Under the pieces are notes generated by a model. It was not told the origin of the DNA. It saw only the letters and a list, made by a program, of their open reading frames with translations, and did not search any database. From positions 3,286,001-3,350,000 of the forward strand of contig NC_026656.2 in the NCBI RefSeq assembly GCF_000004075.3: a DNA stretch of 64,000 bases, written 5' to 3'. Below are positions 50,396 through 63,532 of the stretch, piece by piece (within the stretch, counting starts at the first letter, position 1; each line of letters opens with the position of its first letter). The DNA is from Cucumis sativus (taxonomy: Eukaryota; Streptophyta; Magnoliopsida; Cucurbitales; Cucurbitaceae). The position numbers and the translations under genes are program-made.

Positions 50396-53300
50396 ATGGC
50401 TACGTCTTCCAGTCTCAAATCCTCCATTTCCGTCTCCCATTCGCTTCACAAATCTTTCACCGCCCCTTCTTTCACCAATTCAACCAAAACCATCGAAGTT
50501 TTCCACTCTCCGAGCTCTCTTCCGATGAGAATCACGCTCAATCACGTTCCCCCATTGTCATTATCTAGACGGCTGTTCGTTCCTTCCGTCTCTGGAATTT
50601 GGGACGCCTTAACAGGGGGAAACAACCCTCGTGACGCTGTTGCTGCTATTCGACGTGGAATGCTTCTCTTTAGGCAGGTAGGTTTTTCTCTTAATTTGCC
50701 TAAAATTGCTTCTAGTGTTACTATCTTTGGCTTGAATTTGTTTAAATTTTTTTGTTTCTAAGGGCGATGTTTTGGGATCTTTAGCTGAATTCGATAAGGC
50801 AATTGAATTGGATCCTCGTCAAAAGGCATGTAGGTTTCTAAACTTTGCGGCGATGTTCGTAATTTAATTTGAAAATTGAAATTGGTTTTGTTAGCTTAAC
50901 TATCAACCAGGAGTCTGTTTTAGTTCTGAATGATAACGAAATGAAAACTCTTAATTCGAATAGGGATATATTGCTTTGGAGTTCACTGGAAAGGAAATTG
51001 AAATTATTACTGATTAGGAGTTAGGATTATTGATTTATTCCTAATCCATAGCAGTGCATTAGTTAATTAATATAGATTTTGTTATCGTTGTTATCAGATC
51101 TTTGGCAAAGAGGGCTTTCACTTTACTACCTTGATAGGTACCAATCTTCTTCAATTTTTCTTTTCTACTACATTTATGTCTTATGATAGTAACAAATGCA
51201 GAGAAGAAGCAGAAATGGGTTTGTCAAGTCATTGAAAAATATTTTTTTTTGCATCTGCTTGAGTTAGCATTGGTACAAATAAAATTATGTTAATTTGGAT
51301 GAGTTTGAATAGTTGAAGTAGGAATCTCTTTTTAGATTTGAAGAGGGAGCCGAACAGTTCCGACTAGATGTTGCACAAAATCCAAACGACACAGAGGAGT
51401 CGATTTGGTGCTTTCTTTGTGAAGCTCAATTGTATGGAGTTGATGAAGCAAGAAGGCGATTTCTTGAGGTAAGCTAAAATTTGATTGTGGCAAAATATCT
51501 TTGAGATGATAAAAGCACGGATGAAATATTTGCATGAGAGTGATGGAGTGAGTTTAAGATGAATTTTGCTTAAAATAATTGGGAGTTAGGGGTTTCGAAA
51601 CTCTCACCTTTAGGATGAAAGGTCATGTCAATTACCGCTGTGTGACGAGTTTGAGATGAATTTTGAGGGTGGTGTTTTAAGTGAAACACATTTTTTGTTT
51701 TCAAGAAACACTAATTAATTTATAGCAAACTCATCATAATCATATTTGGAAGTTTTACAATGAATGCAGGTAGGTAGAGATCCACGACCAGTCATGCGGG
51801 AAGCTTACAACATGTTTAAAGATGGTGGCCATCCGGAGAAAGTACGGAATTTCTGCCTATTTTGAATTATCTTTGATTTTCCTTTTAAGTCATTTGGTCA
51901 CTACCTTTGTTCTTTCTGAAGTATCTATTATTCTGTTTAAATAATTTTCAATGCTGTTGCCCCGACGTAATTCGCTTGTTGACAAACGATCTCTAAGTTA
52001 CTTTTTAGATGCACCATTTTGCTAAGTGTGTTGTTTAATTTTCTAGATTATGAGCTGACAGAAGAGTTGTTTTTACTTCATAGCTTGTTGCTGCCTTCTC
52101 AAGTGGCCGTGAGAACGAATATTTTTATGCCTCTCTATATGCCGGGCTTTATCATGAAGCAGAGGTTAGGTTAAAACACTTGCTAACTCTTTACTGTTTT
52201 TTAGTCTCTGAAAAATCATTGAATAATAACCCGAAGTAATATTCTTGTCCTTTTACCATGCCCACAACTATGAGATTCAGGCTTTTCTTTGATAGCTACA
52301 TAACTAGGATCAAACATTCTGTTATTCTAAAGTAGAACATATCATCTTGCAATAGAATTGAAATCATACCCCAATTATTAGATTGTGCTCATGATCTAAT
52401 GTCAATGGTTTTCTGAGCAGTTTCACCCAACCAAAGGTTGGTTCGGAAAGGCAACAAGGAAGGATTCTAAGTTATTAAGTTTGATCATTTGGACTTTTTA
52501 AATTTAAGCTTCTAAACACTACTTCTACCTTCGAGTTTTGTTGCAAACCCGTATTTTTAAAAACAAAGTCAAGTTTTAAAAATTAAAAATAACAATAAAA
52601 CTTTGTTTTTGTTTTTAAAATTTGACTAAGAATTCAATTGTATATTTAAGAAAACGAAAAGTATAGAAAGAAAAATTATAAGTGAACAAAGTATAATATA
52701 TATATTTTTATGAGAAACGATTTCATTGAATAAATGAAATATCCAAGAGTATATAAAAGACTCTTTCGAAGAGCGTACAGGTAAGATCCCTTTGAAGAGT
52801 ATACAAATGATGCTAATTCCAATTTTTTATTAAAGAAGAAAACCTAGGGCTCTTGATCATCTGTATATCTTTACACCATAAGAAGGCATTTGTGATCGCT
52901 AACTCTAAAACCTCCAATCTCCTTGAAAAATTTGTCTGTGCACTGAAAAATTCTACCATCTCTCTCCCCAAACCTTCCACAAAATAGCTGAGTCTGATCT
53001 CCTCAGTATACTCATGATGTGTCTTCCATCCTCCGTAAAGTTTGTTCTACTCAAGATTTGGGATAAAGTATTTTGTGATGAGGCTGTTCCAATTGAGTCG
53101 CAGAAATGCTTGACAGCTTGGGTCCAAAGTACTTTCCTAAACAATGACAGACATTTCTTTAAGGAGAAGAAGCATTTTATCCTCAAACTTTGCCTCTCTT
53201 AAGCCAACCCAGGTGCTTATCTTCACTGTAAAGTATCCAATAATTCTGCTTTTGGGATCATAACCTAGCATGTTGACATATCCAACTCACTCAATGAAGT

Positions 53301-54205
53301 TAAATATTAAAATAGGTGTCTTCTTTTCTACAACCTCTCCCACATGCTCGAAAAAAGCATACATTTCAAAAATAGAAAACTGAAATGAAAGAATTATAAA
53401 AATTGGGGGAAAATTTTCAACTTAGGAAAATGAAGTTTGAGCTTAAAAGTTATCTCCAAACATCTGAACTCCTGATTTTATACCCTTTCAGAGTAATAAC
53501 AACTACACTAGTTGAAGTTTATCTCCTTAACTACCCTAGTTACAATATCTAATCAAACAAAAGGTTTATTTTTAGGACTAGTTTGATACCCATTAGCTTT
53601 TAGTTTAAATAGCATACTCCAATAAACTCAATCAAGAAAACACACTTGTCAATCCTTATGATTTTTATGGATGTACCAAAACTGTGTTTCATGTGGAGAT
53701 AAGATGACGCAAGCATAATACTTGGTTCCAGCATAAAAATCATTTGCAATATTTCTTCTCTAGAACGGCTGGAAAGTGATTTTCTGGGATTGTATTTTCC
53801 TTTTCGCAGAAAAAAGTAGATGCAGCTAAACAAGATATAGTTGCAGCTTGCCAGTCTACATATGCACAGAGGTATGAGTCTACAATAAATAAAGTTCAAA
53901 GAAATCCATGTCTTTTGTGCAACCAATTTAATTAGTTCAAGTTTAAATGGTAAATTTGGTTCTATCATGGTTAGAATTTAGTCCAAATGATTTATCATAA
54001 AATCCTCATAAATAGTTCTTAAGGACTAAATTATAGGTTTTAAAAACCACAAAGACTGAACTCTAACTTTCTTCAAACAATGCAGACAAAAGTTATAATG
54101 GAAGTTCGATTAATGGGCAATGTCTCTCCTCTTTTCAGGTCTGATGATTACATGGCAGCTCTTGCCAAAGTTCACTGCCTCTGTCGAAACTGGAGTTTCA
54201 GTTAG
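50396..54205 (+). CDS. Plastid-targeted TPR-like protein
   Basis: Eight exons: 50396-50677, 50763-50829, 51098-51137, 51336-51468, 51770-51841, 52084-52164, 53810-53871 and 54139-54205, giving 267 residues. The first about 55 residues are rich in Ser/Thr with few acids, a typical chloroplast transit peptide. Two TPR-like helix pairs follow: AAIRRGMLLFRQGDVLGSLA then FDKAIELDP (about 83-113), and WQRGLSLYYLDRFEEGAEQF (about 118-145). Then come conserved blocks SIWCFLCEAQLYG, GRDPRPVMREAYNMF and EYFYASLYAGLYHEAE, ending KVHCLCRNWSFS. TPRs mediate protein-protein contacts; the specific role is unknown. A LINE fragment lies in the 1.6-kb intron 6. I recall a similar protein next to PLD-zeta-2 in Arabidopsis. 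Confidence 0.9.
52695..53340 (-). mobile_element. LINE 3'-end fragment in intron 6 of the TPR gene
   Basis: On the minus strand a short open stretch ends SAILWKVWGERW, followed by NFSVHRQIFQG in frame after a stop. This resembles the ILW-x-WGERN-x-RIF motif at the end of plant LINE reverse-transcriptase proteins. Downstream on that strand comes a 3'-UTR-like section with 'tttcatttattcaatgaaa', a hallmark palindrome of these elements. It is only the 3' end (5'-truncated) and carries stops. Confidence 0.5.
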
Positions 54206-55930
54206 TAAAATTCTAAGCTATATTCTACCGTTCCTTTTCCTTCTTGTGTACAATCTACTTTTTCAGATCGAGATTCAGATTCTAATGAATCTTTGGGGGT
54301 TACTGAGATTGTTGACCAAAAAAATTGTTGGCTTGAAGCTTCTATTAGTAATATATTTACTTCAAGTTAGGTCAAAAGAAGAAAGAAAGAATGTTGGAAA
54401 TATGTTAGAGTGTGATTTTGAATGTAACGAGAGTGATTTTAAATCATTGTTTTCTTGAAAACTATTTGGTTGTTGGTAAGCGTTGTCTAAAATGTCATAT
54501 TGATGAAAACTCAAATTTCTTATTTTTAAGAAAATACTGATAAAATGCAAATGTGAATGGATATTCTATCAATTATTTAAAACTAAAAAAATTGAAAAAA
54601 ATTAATTAGTAAATAAACATCTTATAATTTTTAAAAGAGACGCCAAATGAGTTTAACATGACCATTTATCATATTAAAAAAATACTTACATTTGTGTAGT
54701 CGTATCAATCAATCACGTACAAATATGAAAATGTGAACAAAGTTTTAATATTATGGTGGTAACAATGAAGATAAGTTTGGTAGTGTTTCAAGACTATGGT
54801 TAAAAGTTTATACAATATTTTAGATCCAATCATTTAAAAAAAAGTATAGATTGGCCTAAGTTGAGAAGATGGGTTGGAACAAAATATACACACATTTGGC
54901 ATATTCTTGTGGACAGCACAAAAGGTCGGATATTCGTTGAGTTATTCCTCTGCTCAATCACAACACCAACAAACTTTTGTCACTTGTCATATGGCAAACT
55001 TACCCTTTTGCCCTCCCCTATTATTCATTTGCAACCAAATAATAGCAATAATAAAAGTTATTTTTTAAATATAACCAAATATAACAATCTAATCTACGAT
55101 TGACGATTATGTGTGTCTATTGTTTGTCGTGATTTATCATAAATAGATAGTGATATTTTGTTGTATTTGTAAATATTTTCAGAAGTTTTGTCATTTAAAA
55201 TAATTCTTCTTGTAATAATATTTTCAGAAGTTGTCATTTAAAATAATTCCTCTTGTAATAATATTAGAAAATGAGATTTTTTAAAAAAAATTGACAAATT
55301 ATTTACACTATATAGAACAAAACTACTAAAAAATAAAAAAAATTATGTGATTCATAAATTTAAAGAATTATTAAGTAAATAATTTATTAAATACAAAATA
55401 AAAAATGGAGAGACTTGTTTGACAAAAACTCAAAACTTATTATTAAAACTGATTGTCTGGACGTCATTCTTCTTCTTAACTGAATTAATGTTAGTATCTT
55501 TCAAATATCTATTTCTATAGATATGTAACGTTTATTGTCAATCAATTAGCTCATTGTACGACGATCGATGCTCGTTCTCATTTTCTAATACATAGACATT
55601 TTTATTAGTTGTTGTTAATTAAGGTTATTTTTCTTAAAACAAAATACTTGAGGGTATTTTAGTCATTATACACTTTGCATAGAAATATTTTATATAAAAA
55701 AAAATTCTTGAACACAACCGATACGTAAATATAAATAACCAACTTTCACTGGTTTTTGTATTTTCTTCAAGTTACCTTCCAAAACGCATAAACCATACCA
55801 AGAACACGAACTACTGTCTTCTTTCAATTTCAAATTCCATTTTCATTCTATTTCTTGCAGGAATTCACTTCCGTCCCGCGAAATTTTCCTTCATGAACTC
55901 TCTGTAATTCACTTCCTTCCTTGATTCGTT
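54206..55930. other. Intergenic region (TPR gene 3' end to PLD promoter)
   Basis: 1.7 kb of AT-rich DNA with a tandem duplication of about 45 bp at 55172-55259. The last about 200 bp form the PLD leader. No gene is seen. Confidence 0.6.
55172..55259. repeat. Tandem duplication of about 44 bp
   Basis: Units 55172-55216 and 55217-55259 share 'aatattttcagaagtt', 'gtcatttaaaataattc' and 'cttgtaat'. The second unit lacks two bases. Confidence 0.85.
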
Positions 55931-58900
55931 ATGTCGACGAAGAGATTGATTTCCAGTGGAACGACTCCGTCGGAAGCTGAGCCGCCGAGGTTGTTTGCTT
56001 CAGCCTCGCACTCGTTCCGGCAATGTGTGGAATCGGCTAGGGTTTTTGAGGAGCTTCCGATTGTTTCCATTGTATCGGTTTCACGGCCGGATACTGGAGA
56101 TATTAGTCCCTTGCTGTTATCTTACACCATTGAAATCCAATACAAACAGGTATTGAACAGAACTTCTCTGTCTCTCTTGTGCTATGATCCGTTTTTCGTT
56201 TTATTGAGAAATTTTGGAGATTGATTTGTTAGGCTTTGTTGTTTGTAATTGTGAAAGTTTAACGCATTTGGCTGTGAAACAGTTGTACCTGTTTGTGAGA
56301 AATAGAAGAATTTATGTGATTGAATCTTCTATTTGAATGTTTTTTTTTTAAAATGATTGGTAAGAGTAGAGTAAGGTGTTTTTGGTATGATTATTTATTT
56401 AGAGATAATTGCAAATTTAGTAATTAAATTCAAATTATTTAAGTATATAACACAATTTTAAGAATTTTGTAAATATAGGAAAATTTGTCAAATTCTATCA
56501 TTGATATAAGTCTATCACCGATAGATCAAGTTGCAAATATTGGTATCAGTGATACAAGTGATAATTTTGCTATATTTGCAATTTTTAAAATGTTGCTATA
56601 TCCTTAATTATTATTGCTAAAATGGTCCTTCATTGCAATTTTTCATTTATTTATTGTTAAACTAAACGGTATCTAGACTTTGAAGTTTGATCAATTTTTT
56701 TTTACAAATTAGTAAAATATTACAATTTATGATAGACGGAAATAGTAGTCTATCATGATCCATATAATATTTTGTAAATATTTTAGTTCATTCTACTATA
56801 TTTGAAAATAGTCTAATTAATTAAATAATAACAATAATTTTTATGCAAATAAGTATATGATGTAGATATGTTTTCAAAATTTATAGTAAAAATGCTCATG
56901 GATAACAATTTTTTCTCCAAAAAGTCGACAACAAACAGAAATGCGAACTAAATTACATGGACCAAAATTGAACAAACTTCAAATTAGTTTAAATTATGCT
57001 CGTATGGTTTTGACTTTCAAAGTTGTTTGGTGTATAATGGGTTCAATTTTAGAAAGTGTTTTAAGATGTTTCTAAACTTTTGGTTGTGTCAGTGACATTT
57101 TCTTTACTACTTTCAAAAGAAAAACAAAGCCCTCCAAAACATCCTACTAAAGAATTAGAATGGGGTTCCAACTAATTAAAATATTTTCTACCAATAATTA
57201 CAAAAGGTTTTGGTAACTGAAGCCCAAATGAAGTCTAGCTATTCCAAATTGAAAATATTGTTTTATTGTGATAAAGTGATTCTGACATGAAGTTCACTGC
57301 TGACAGTTTAAATGGAGGTTAGTGAAGAAAGCATCGCAAGTTCTATATTTACATTTTTCATTGAAGAGACGTGCATTTATTGAAGAGCTCCACGAGAAAC
57401 AAGAGCAGGTTTTCCTTACATCGTATATTCCAAACAATCTTCTATCTATAATATTTCTGCTCCATTAGCTCTAACCTGAATGTAATTGGTTAATTTTAGG
57501 TTTGAAGTCTTAGTTAAATTTAATGAACAAAAAATGAAAATTTAAAACTACCTTTTTAGTAAAAAGTTTAGGGGCATTTAACAGTGATTTAGTAATAGAA
57601 TACACAATGAAGATAATTCTTAGTAACAGTTGTGATAATAGATAATCAAAATCAAAATTTTTATGAACAAGGCCCTGAAATGTGGATTCTATTTAGTTTG
57701 TTTTTCATAATTTCTTGTTTTGATTGGTTCGCATGTTTACATACAAGGTGAAAGAATGGCTTCACAACTTGGGAATAGTTGACCATCCAGCTGTAGTTCA
57801 TCATGATGACGAGTCTGATGATGGGGCTTTTTCTTTGCATGATGAACAAACTACAAGAAACAGGTTGATGCATGGAAGCATAGTATTTAACCCATTTACC
57901 TATTAAATTAAGAGTATGCTTTAGACCAAATTGATCATTTTATCTTATGGTGGATCTTGTGTTTTGTTTTTCTGTTTCTTTTGGGGTGTAAGAACTAAGA
58001 AGGTAAATATTGATGCATTGGATATTTGATCTTCTTCTAAAATGTACAGGAACGTTCCTTCTGTTGCTGCTTTACCCATCATTAAGCCAGCTCTGGGAGG
58101 ACAGCGGTCCATTTCAGACAAGGCAAAGCTAGCAATGCAGGGTTACTTAAATCACTTTTTTGGGAACTTAGATATTGTAAATTCTCGTGAGGTGAGTGGA
58201 AAATTTTCTTGAAACATCAACTTCTCGTAGAAAGACGAGTAACTTTGATAAAAGCATTAAATAGTAACTTATCGATTTTATTTTTGGTGTACTTTAATAT
58301 CAATGAATATTAAATTCTAAACTCCCTATCCTTCTTACGAACTACGGAAATGTATCATGTATGGGTGATTGCTTGAAGGTTTCTGATATAATTTGATCAC
58401 GTTGCACCCCTATGCTTCCTCAGTTTCTCTAAATAAGTTGTCTTGGAATGCAGGTCTGCAAATTTTTAGAAGTCTCGAAGATGTCATTTGTAAGAGAACA
58501 TGGTCCAAAGTTGAAAGAAGGTTACCTAATGGTGAAGCATTTAAAACAAGTCACAGGATCTGATTCTAGTATAAAATGTTTTGCATGTCATTGGTGCAGT
58601 TGCTGCATGTACAATTGGAAAAAGGTTTGTTTACTTATCTCTCTGTGTTTCTTTTGATCGAATTTAAATTGCTTAATGATGAATTAGTTCCCATTACTAT
58701 TAATCACTTTAGCAGAAGGTTATTTATATCCAAGTAGAGAAATTTTACCCATGCTATTCATGCTCCTTCATTTTAACAATCATGAATTGCATTTAATTTT
58801 ACGAACTTCAACATGCCCCTTTCTTTTTCCAATGATCAATACTTTGGTTTTTTTGACAACCCCTGATGACAAACAGGTTTGGGCTGTTTTGAAACCAGGT

Positions 58901-61900
58901 TTCTTGGCCTTGGTTGCTGATCCTATGGACTCTAAACTTCTAGATATAATTGTTTTTGATGTGCTACCGATGTTAGAAGAAAAGGAGGGATCCCAAGCAT
59001 GCTTATCATATCATGTCAAGGAGCGCAATCCTTTACGTTATTCATTCAAGGTGTGTTTTCTTTCTTCTTTTTCTCTTCTTATTTCTATTCAAGTTCGGCT
59101 GTAATTCAACTCATCTTTTGTTACTTCGTCTAGCTCTATGTAATTTTTTTACACGACTTGTTTGTGAACACACCACAATTTTCTGCAAGGTCATAGTTGA
59201 ACTGAAATCTTCATTGTGGTTATTGAACTTGTCTGCTAATGCTGGTTAAGGAATTCAGTTATTTTATTTTCTCGTGCCAAAATCTTCAATTTTGATTTGA
59301 GAAGAGAGTTCATATAGCAGATTCAAATTTAATGACAATACAGAATGTTGTGAAAAGGTTAGACGCGGAGATGGGGACATAAGGTTCAGGACCACAAGTA
59401 CCGCCAAAGTCAGAGAATGGGTCTCATCAATTAATGATGCTGGTTTTGGAGCCAAAGATGGCTGGTGCCAGCCTCATCGCTTTGGTTCTTTTGCTCCTCA
59501 GAGAGGTTTGAGTGATGATGAAAGCCAAGCTCAGTGGTTCATAGATGGCCGGGCAGCTTTTGAAGCAATTGCTTGCTCTATTGAGGCTGCTAAATCGGAG
59601 GTCCGATAGTCCACATGAATGTTGAAACAACATGCTTGTCAAATCACCATGTAAACTTAAGTGATCTAATGTTCTTTGCAGATATTCATCACTGGCTGGT
59701 GGCTTTGCCCTGAGCTTTATACGCGACGTCCTTTTCACAATCATTCTTCATCACGGCTTGACGCATTGCTGGAAACAAAAGCAAAAGAAGGTGTCCAGGT
59801 ATTTAAGCAATTCCCAATATCATGAGTGAAATAATAGTTTGTTTTAAAATACTGGATTTTGTTGCATTGTTAGGCATTGACTGAGTTTGGATACTTTGTT
59901 GATGTTGTAGGATGCAATAAAATTAGTTTAAAGCCTAAACTTCTGATCAGCTATTAATGCAGTTCTAAAAGTTATCTATGTACGTTTTATCTAGCTATTA
60001 TTTGTTGACTTGGATCTTTTTTGGTGCAAACAGCTCCTCAATTTTGCTCTTAGTAGTTCCCATACATTTTTATTATTATTATTATGATTATGCATTTTCT
60101 AGAACTCATCATGAACCTATTTTCACTTTGAAGCTTTTTTTTTTCTTTCAGATTTACATCTTAATGTATAAGGAGGTTCCTATTGCTCTGAAAATTAACA
60201 GTATGTATAGCAAGAAGAGGCTTTTAAATATTCATGAGAATATTAAGGTATTACGTTCTCCTGATCATATGTCAACTGGGATTTATTATTGGTAAGCATT
60301 TTGTAGATTATGTTAAAGTTGTTATATTTTACCTATCATTTTTAGCCTCTGTTTTTAAACAATTTTATCACCTGTTCCATGGCATAATGACAGGTCACAT
60401 CATGAAAAAATTGTCGTTGTTGATCATCACATTTGCTTCATTGGAGGTTTGGATTTATGCTTCGGCCGCTATGATACAATGGAGCATAAAGTGAGTGATT
60501 TCCCTCCCTATACATGGCCGGGAAAGGACTATTACAACCCAAGGTAGCTATTACTTTTCACAAAAATGATGAGAACTTCTTGTATCAGCGTTCTTTATTG
60601 TCGTGTTCTCAAGCATGCTCATGCCTGATTGAACAGCAGAGACAGTAGTAGAATATTAAAATTTTCTTCTGTGAATATAATTGATTTGCCGACCTTGCGT
60701 TTGTTAGAGAATCTGAACCAAATTCTTGGGAAGATACAATGAAAGATGAATTGGAACGGGAGAAGTGTCCCCGAATGCCATGGCATGATGTTCACTGTGC
60801 CCTTTGGGGATCTCCGTGCCGTGATATTGCACGACACTTTGTTCAGAGGTGGAACCATGCCAAGGTCAATCTTGTCTCACATGCACCTGTTTTCAACCTT
60901 AATTTTTTTCCTTTCTAACATGTCAAAGCATTATTCTAGAGAAACAAAGCCCCAAATGAAGAAAAAATACCTCTACTTATGCCTCAACATGACATGGTCC
61001 TTCCACATTACATGGGAAAACGGACAGAGTTGAGCTTTAAAAATACAGACTCAGAGCAAGATCATCAGAAGCAGACCACAGATGATCACTTTTCCTCCTT
61101 ATCCCCACAGGATGATATTCCATTACTGATGCCTCAGGAAACTGGTGGACTTCCAGATTCTAACGAGCAAACAAATAATCTTTCGAACCACAATTCTTTT
61201 AATCAGCCCATGGAAATAGGAAGAAGTGGTACGGGTTCTTTCCAAGCATACAATGCTGAACCATGGACTCAATTTGAACAAACAAATGGATTGTTAGATG
61301 AATTTGGATTTTTGGATGAGTTTGGTGCTTTTGGACATCTGAGGGAAGCTACTTTTGATACTCCACCATATATGAAAAATTCAAATGATTGGTTAGAAAC
61401 TGAACGCAAAAGTAACCATGTTGCTATAAACGAGGTCAACGAAATTGGTCCCCTTACTAGTAGCAATTGTCAGGTTAGCTATCTCTATCTATCCATTTCT
61501 GATTGAATGCCAATTAAGAATATAAGCTAAATACATTTTTTCTTCTTTTAAACCCCATAATAGACATCTTAAATTCTTCCCAGGACAAGACCTATCTATA
61601 AGTGCTAAAACATCGCCGCATATATGTCTTAATTAAGAATCTTATTTATGTATGTACTTATGGATTGCTTGGTGATTTTAGGTAATAAGAAGTGTCAGCC
61701 AGTGGTCAGCAGGAACAAGCAAACCAGAAGCAAGTATTCATGCTGCTTATTGCTCTGCCATTCAAGAGGCAAAACATTTCATCTACATTGAGGTAACGAC
61801 CTTCGTCATGGGAACTTCCGTTTTTTATGGGTCACTGTTTAGAAGGGAAAAAATTGTTCTCTCAAAGAATCCTTTGACATCACTGTAGTCCTAAAAGATA

Positions 61901-63532
61901 AAGAGTTAGCTATCACGCAAAAGGAAACCAATCTGCCAATGTATCTAGACCTTGAAAGAAAGGACATACATATATCTAAGCAATAATGTTCTGTCACGTG
62001 GAAAACAATGCATGTTAGGATATTTGCAACTAAAAATAGCGAAAAATTAGAACGATTAAAGACAGAAATATTGTCAAACAGAAGGAGTAAGTATGCACGA
62101 AGTTCACTTGCTTCTCAGCCTGTTATTTAGCCAATCAGGAATCACTAGGAAATGTGTGTGTCAAACGGATAGATTTCAACATAGATAAGTAACTAATCAT
62201 TATTTCTATCGATGCAATTAAATGAAATGATGAATGAGTTTTCTACCCTTTTGTTTTACTTTCAGAACCAGTTTTTCATATCTGGTTTATCAGGGGATGA
62301 GACCATACAAAATCGGGTTTTGGATGCATTATACCAACGTATATGGCTGGCTCATAAGGAAAAACAATGTTTCCGAGTTATTGTTGTTTTACCACTCTTA
62401 CCTGGATTTCAGGTATGTATTGTGGCATATTTCATTTAACTTTTAAAATTTTAGATTTCTAGTCTTTCTATTGGCTCTCTATGGCTGGCTTCACGGACTA
62501 TCTGCTTCCTCCCTTACGCATCCATCAGGGTGGTGTAGATGATAATGGTGCAGCAACTGTTCGAGCCTTGATGCATTGGCAGTACCGAACAATTAGTTGG
62601 GAAAAAACTTCGATACTGTACCGTCTCAATTTATTATTGGGTCCTAAAACGCAAGATTATATTTTATTTTGTGGCCTTCGATCATATGGCAGACTATTTG
62701 ATGGTGGTCCAATTGCTACAAGTCAGGTACACTTCTAGCTTCTTGCCAAAATGTAGCTTAGTTTTTTGTTTTGTTTATTTTCTTTTTTCTTTTTTTTCTT
62801 CTTAATAATCTCTATTATTGATTATTGGTTACTCTTGGAGATCGGGATCTTGCTCTCATAGAATATTAATCAGATGATCTGTCATGAAATAAAATGTATA
62901 CATAGCCTCTCAATTTTTGGAGCAACTTTTTTTATATTTGCTACAGATCTTGCATAGAAAAACGAAAAAGTTTAGGCCCCATTAGGTAACCATTTGATTT
63001 TTTGTTTTTCTTTTAAATTAACCTTATAGGCACGATTTCTTTCATCCTTAAATTTCTTCTTTTGTTATTTACTTTTTACCAATGGTTTAAAAGACCAAGC
63101 AAATTTTCTAAAACGGAATAAAAAAGTAGCATTTAAATACTTCTTGTTGTTTTTGGAATTTGGCTAAGTATTCAAGCATTGTACTTAAGAAATATGCAAA
63201 TTGTTGTAAGAAAGAAAAAAAGAAACAATAGGCTTAATTTTCAAAAGTCAAAAACAAAAAACGAAATGGTTTCTAAACGAGATTTTAGTTAATGGGCGTC
63301 ATTAGTTGTAGCATATGGTCAACTGCCTTAATAAACTAGAACAAATTTCTCTAATAATATCAAAGGCTAAGTTGTTTTAAAATGCTATAAATTTGATCTT
63401 GTAATGAACTACCTGAATATCTTTTTTCAGGTATATGTGCACAGCAAATTGATGATAATTGATGATTGTATTACCTTTATTGGTTCCTCCAATATCAATG
63501 ATAGAAGTTTACTTGGATCCAGAGATTCTGAG
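55931..63532 (+). CDS. PLDZETA: Phospholipase D zeta (PX-PH type), 5' part; continues beyond window
   Basis: Sixteen exons: 55931-56149, 57307-57408, 57748-57863, 58050-58191, 58454-58624, 58877-59050, 59358-59600, 59682-59798, 60152-60291, 60394-60543, 60708-60864, 60940-61473, 61682-61792, 62266-62412, 62529-62726 and 63431-63532. They give 941 residues in frame, about 85% of the family's roughly 1,100. A PX domain (about 40-180) and PH domain (about 205-330) replace the C2 domain of other plant PLDs. HKD motif 1 is HEKIVVVD (478-485) and HKD motif 2 is HSKLMIID (911-918); both are complete. The enzyme hydrolyses phosphatidylcholine-type lipids to phosphatidic acid at endomembranes. In Arabidopsis the zeta class acts in phosphate starvation, root-hair growth and auxin trafficking. 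The acceptor of exon 7 is weak (see findings). Gene order suggests the zeta-2 orthologue. Confidence 0.95.
56402..56617. repeat. Palindrome-rich dispersed repeat in PLD intron 1
   Basis: It contains 'tctatcattgatataagtct', 'atcaccgatagatca' and 'ggtatcagtgatacaag', with outer ends 'ataattgcaaatttag' and, inverted, 'aaattgcaaatatagca'. Related pieces occur at 56700-56770, 43100-43200 and 44390-44470. This type is common in cucurbit genomes as I recall. No target duplication could be defined. Confidence 0.5.
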
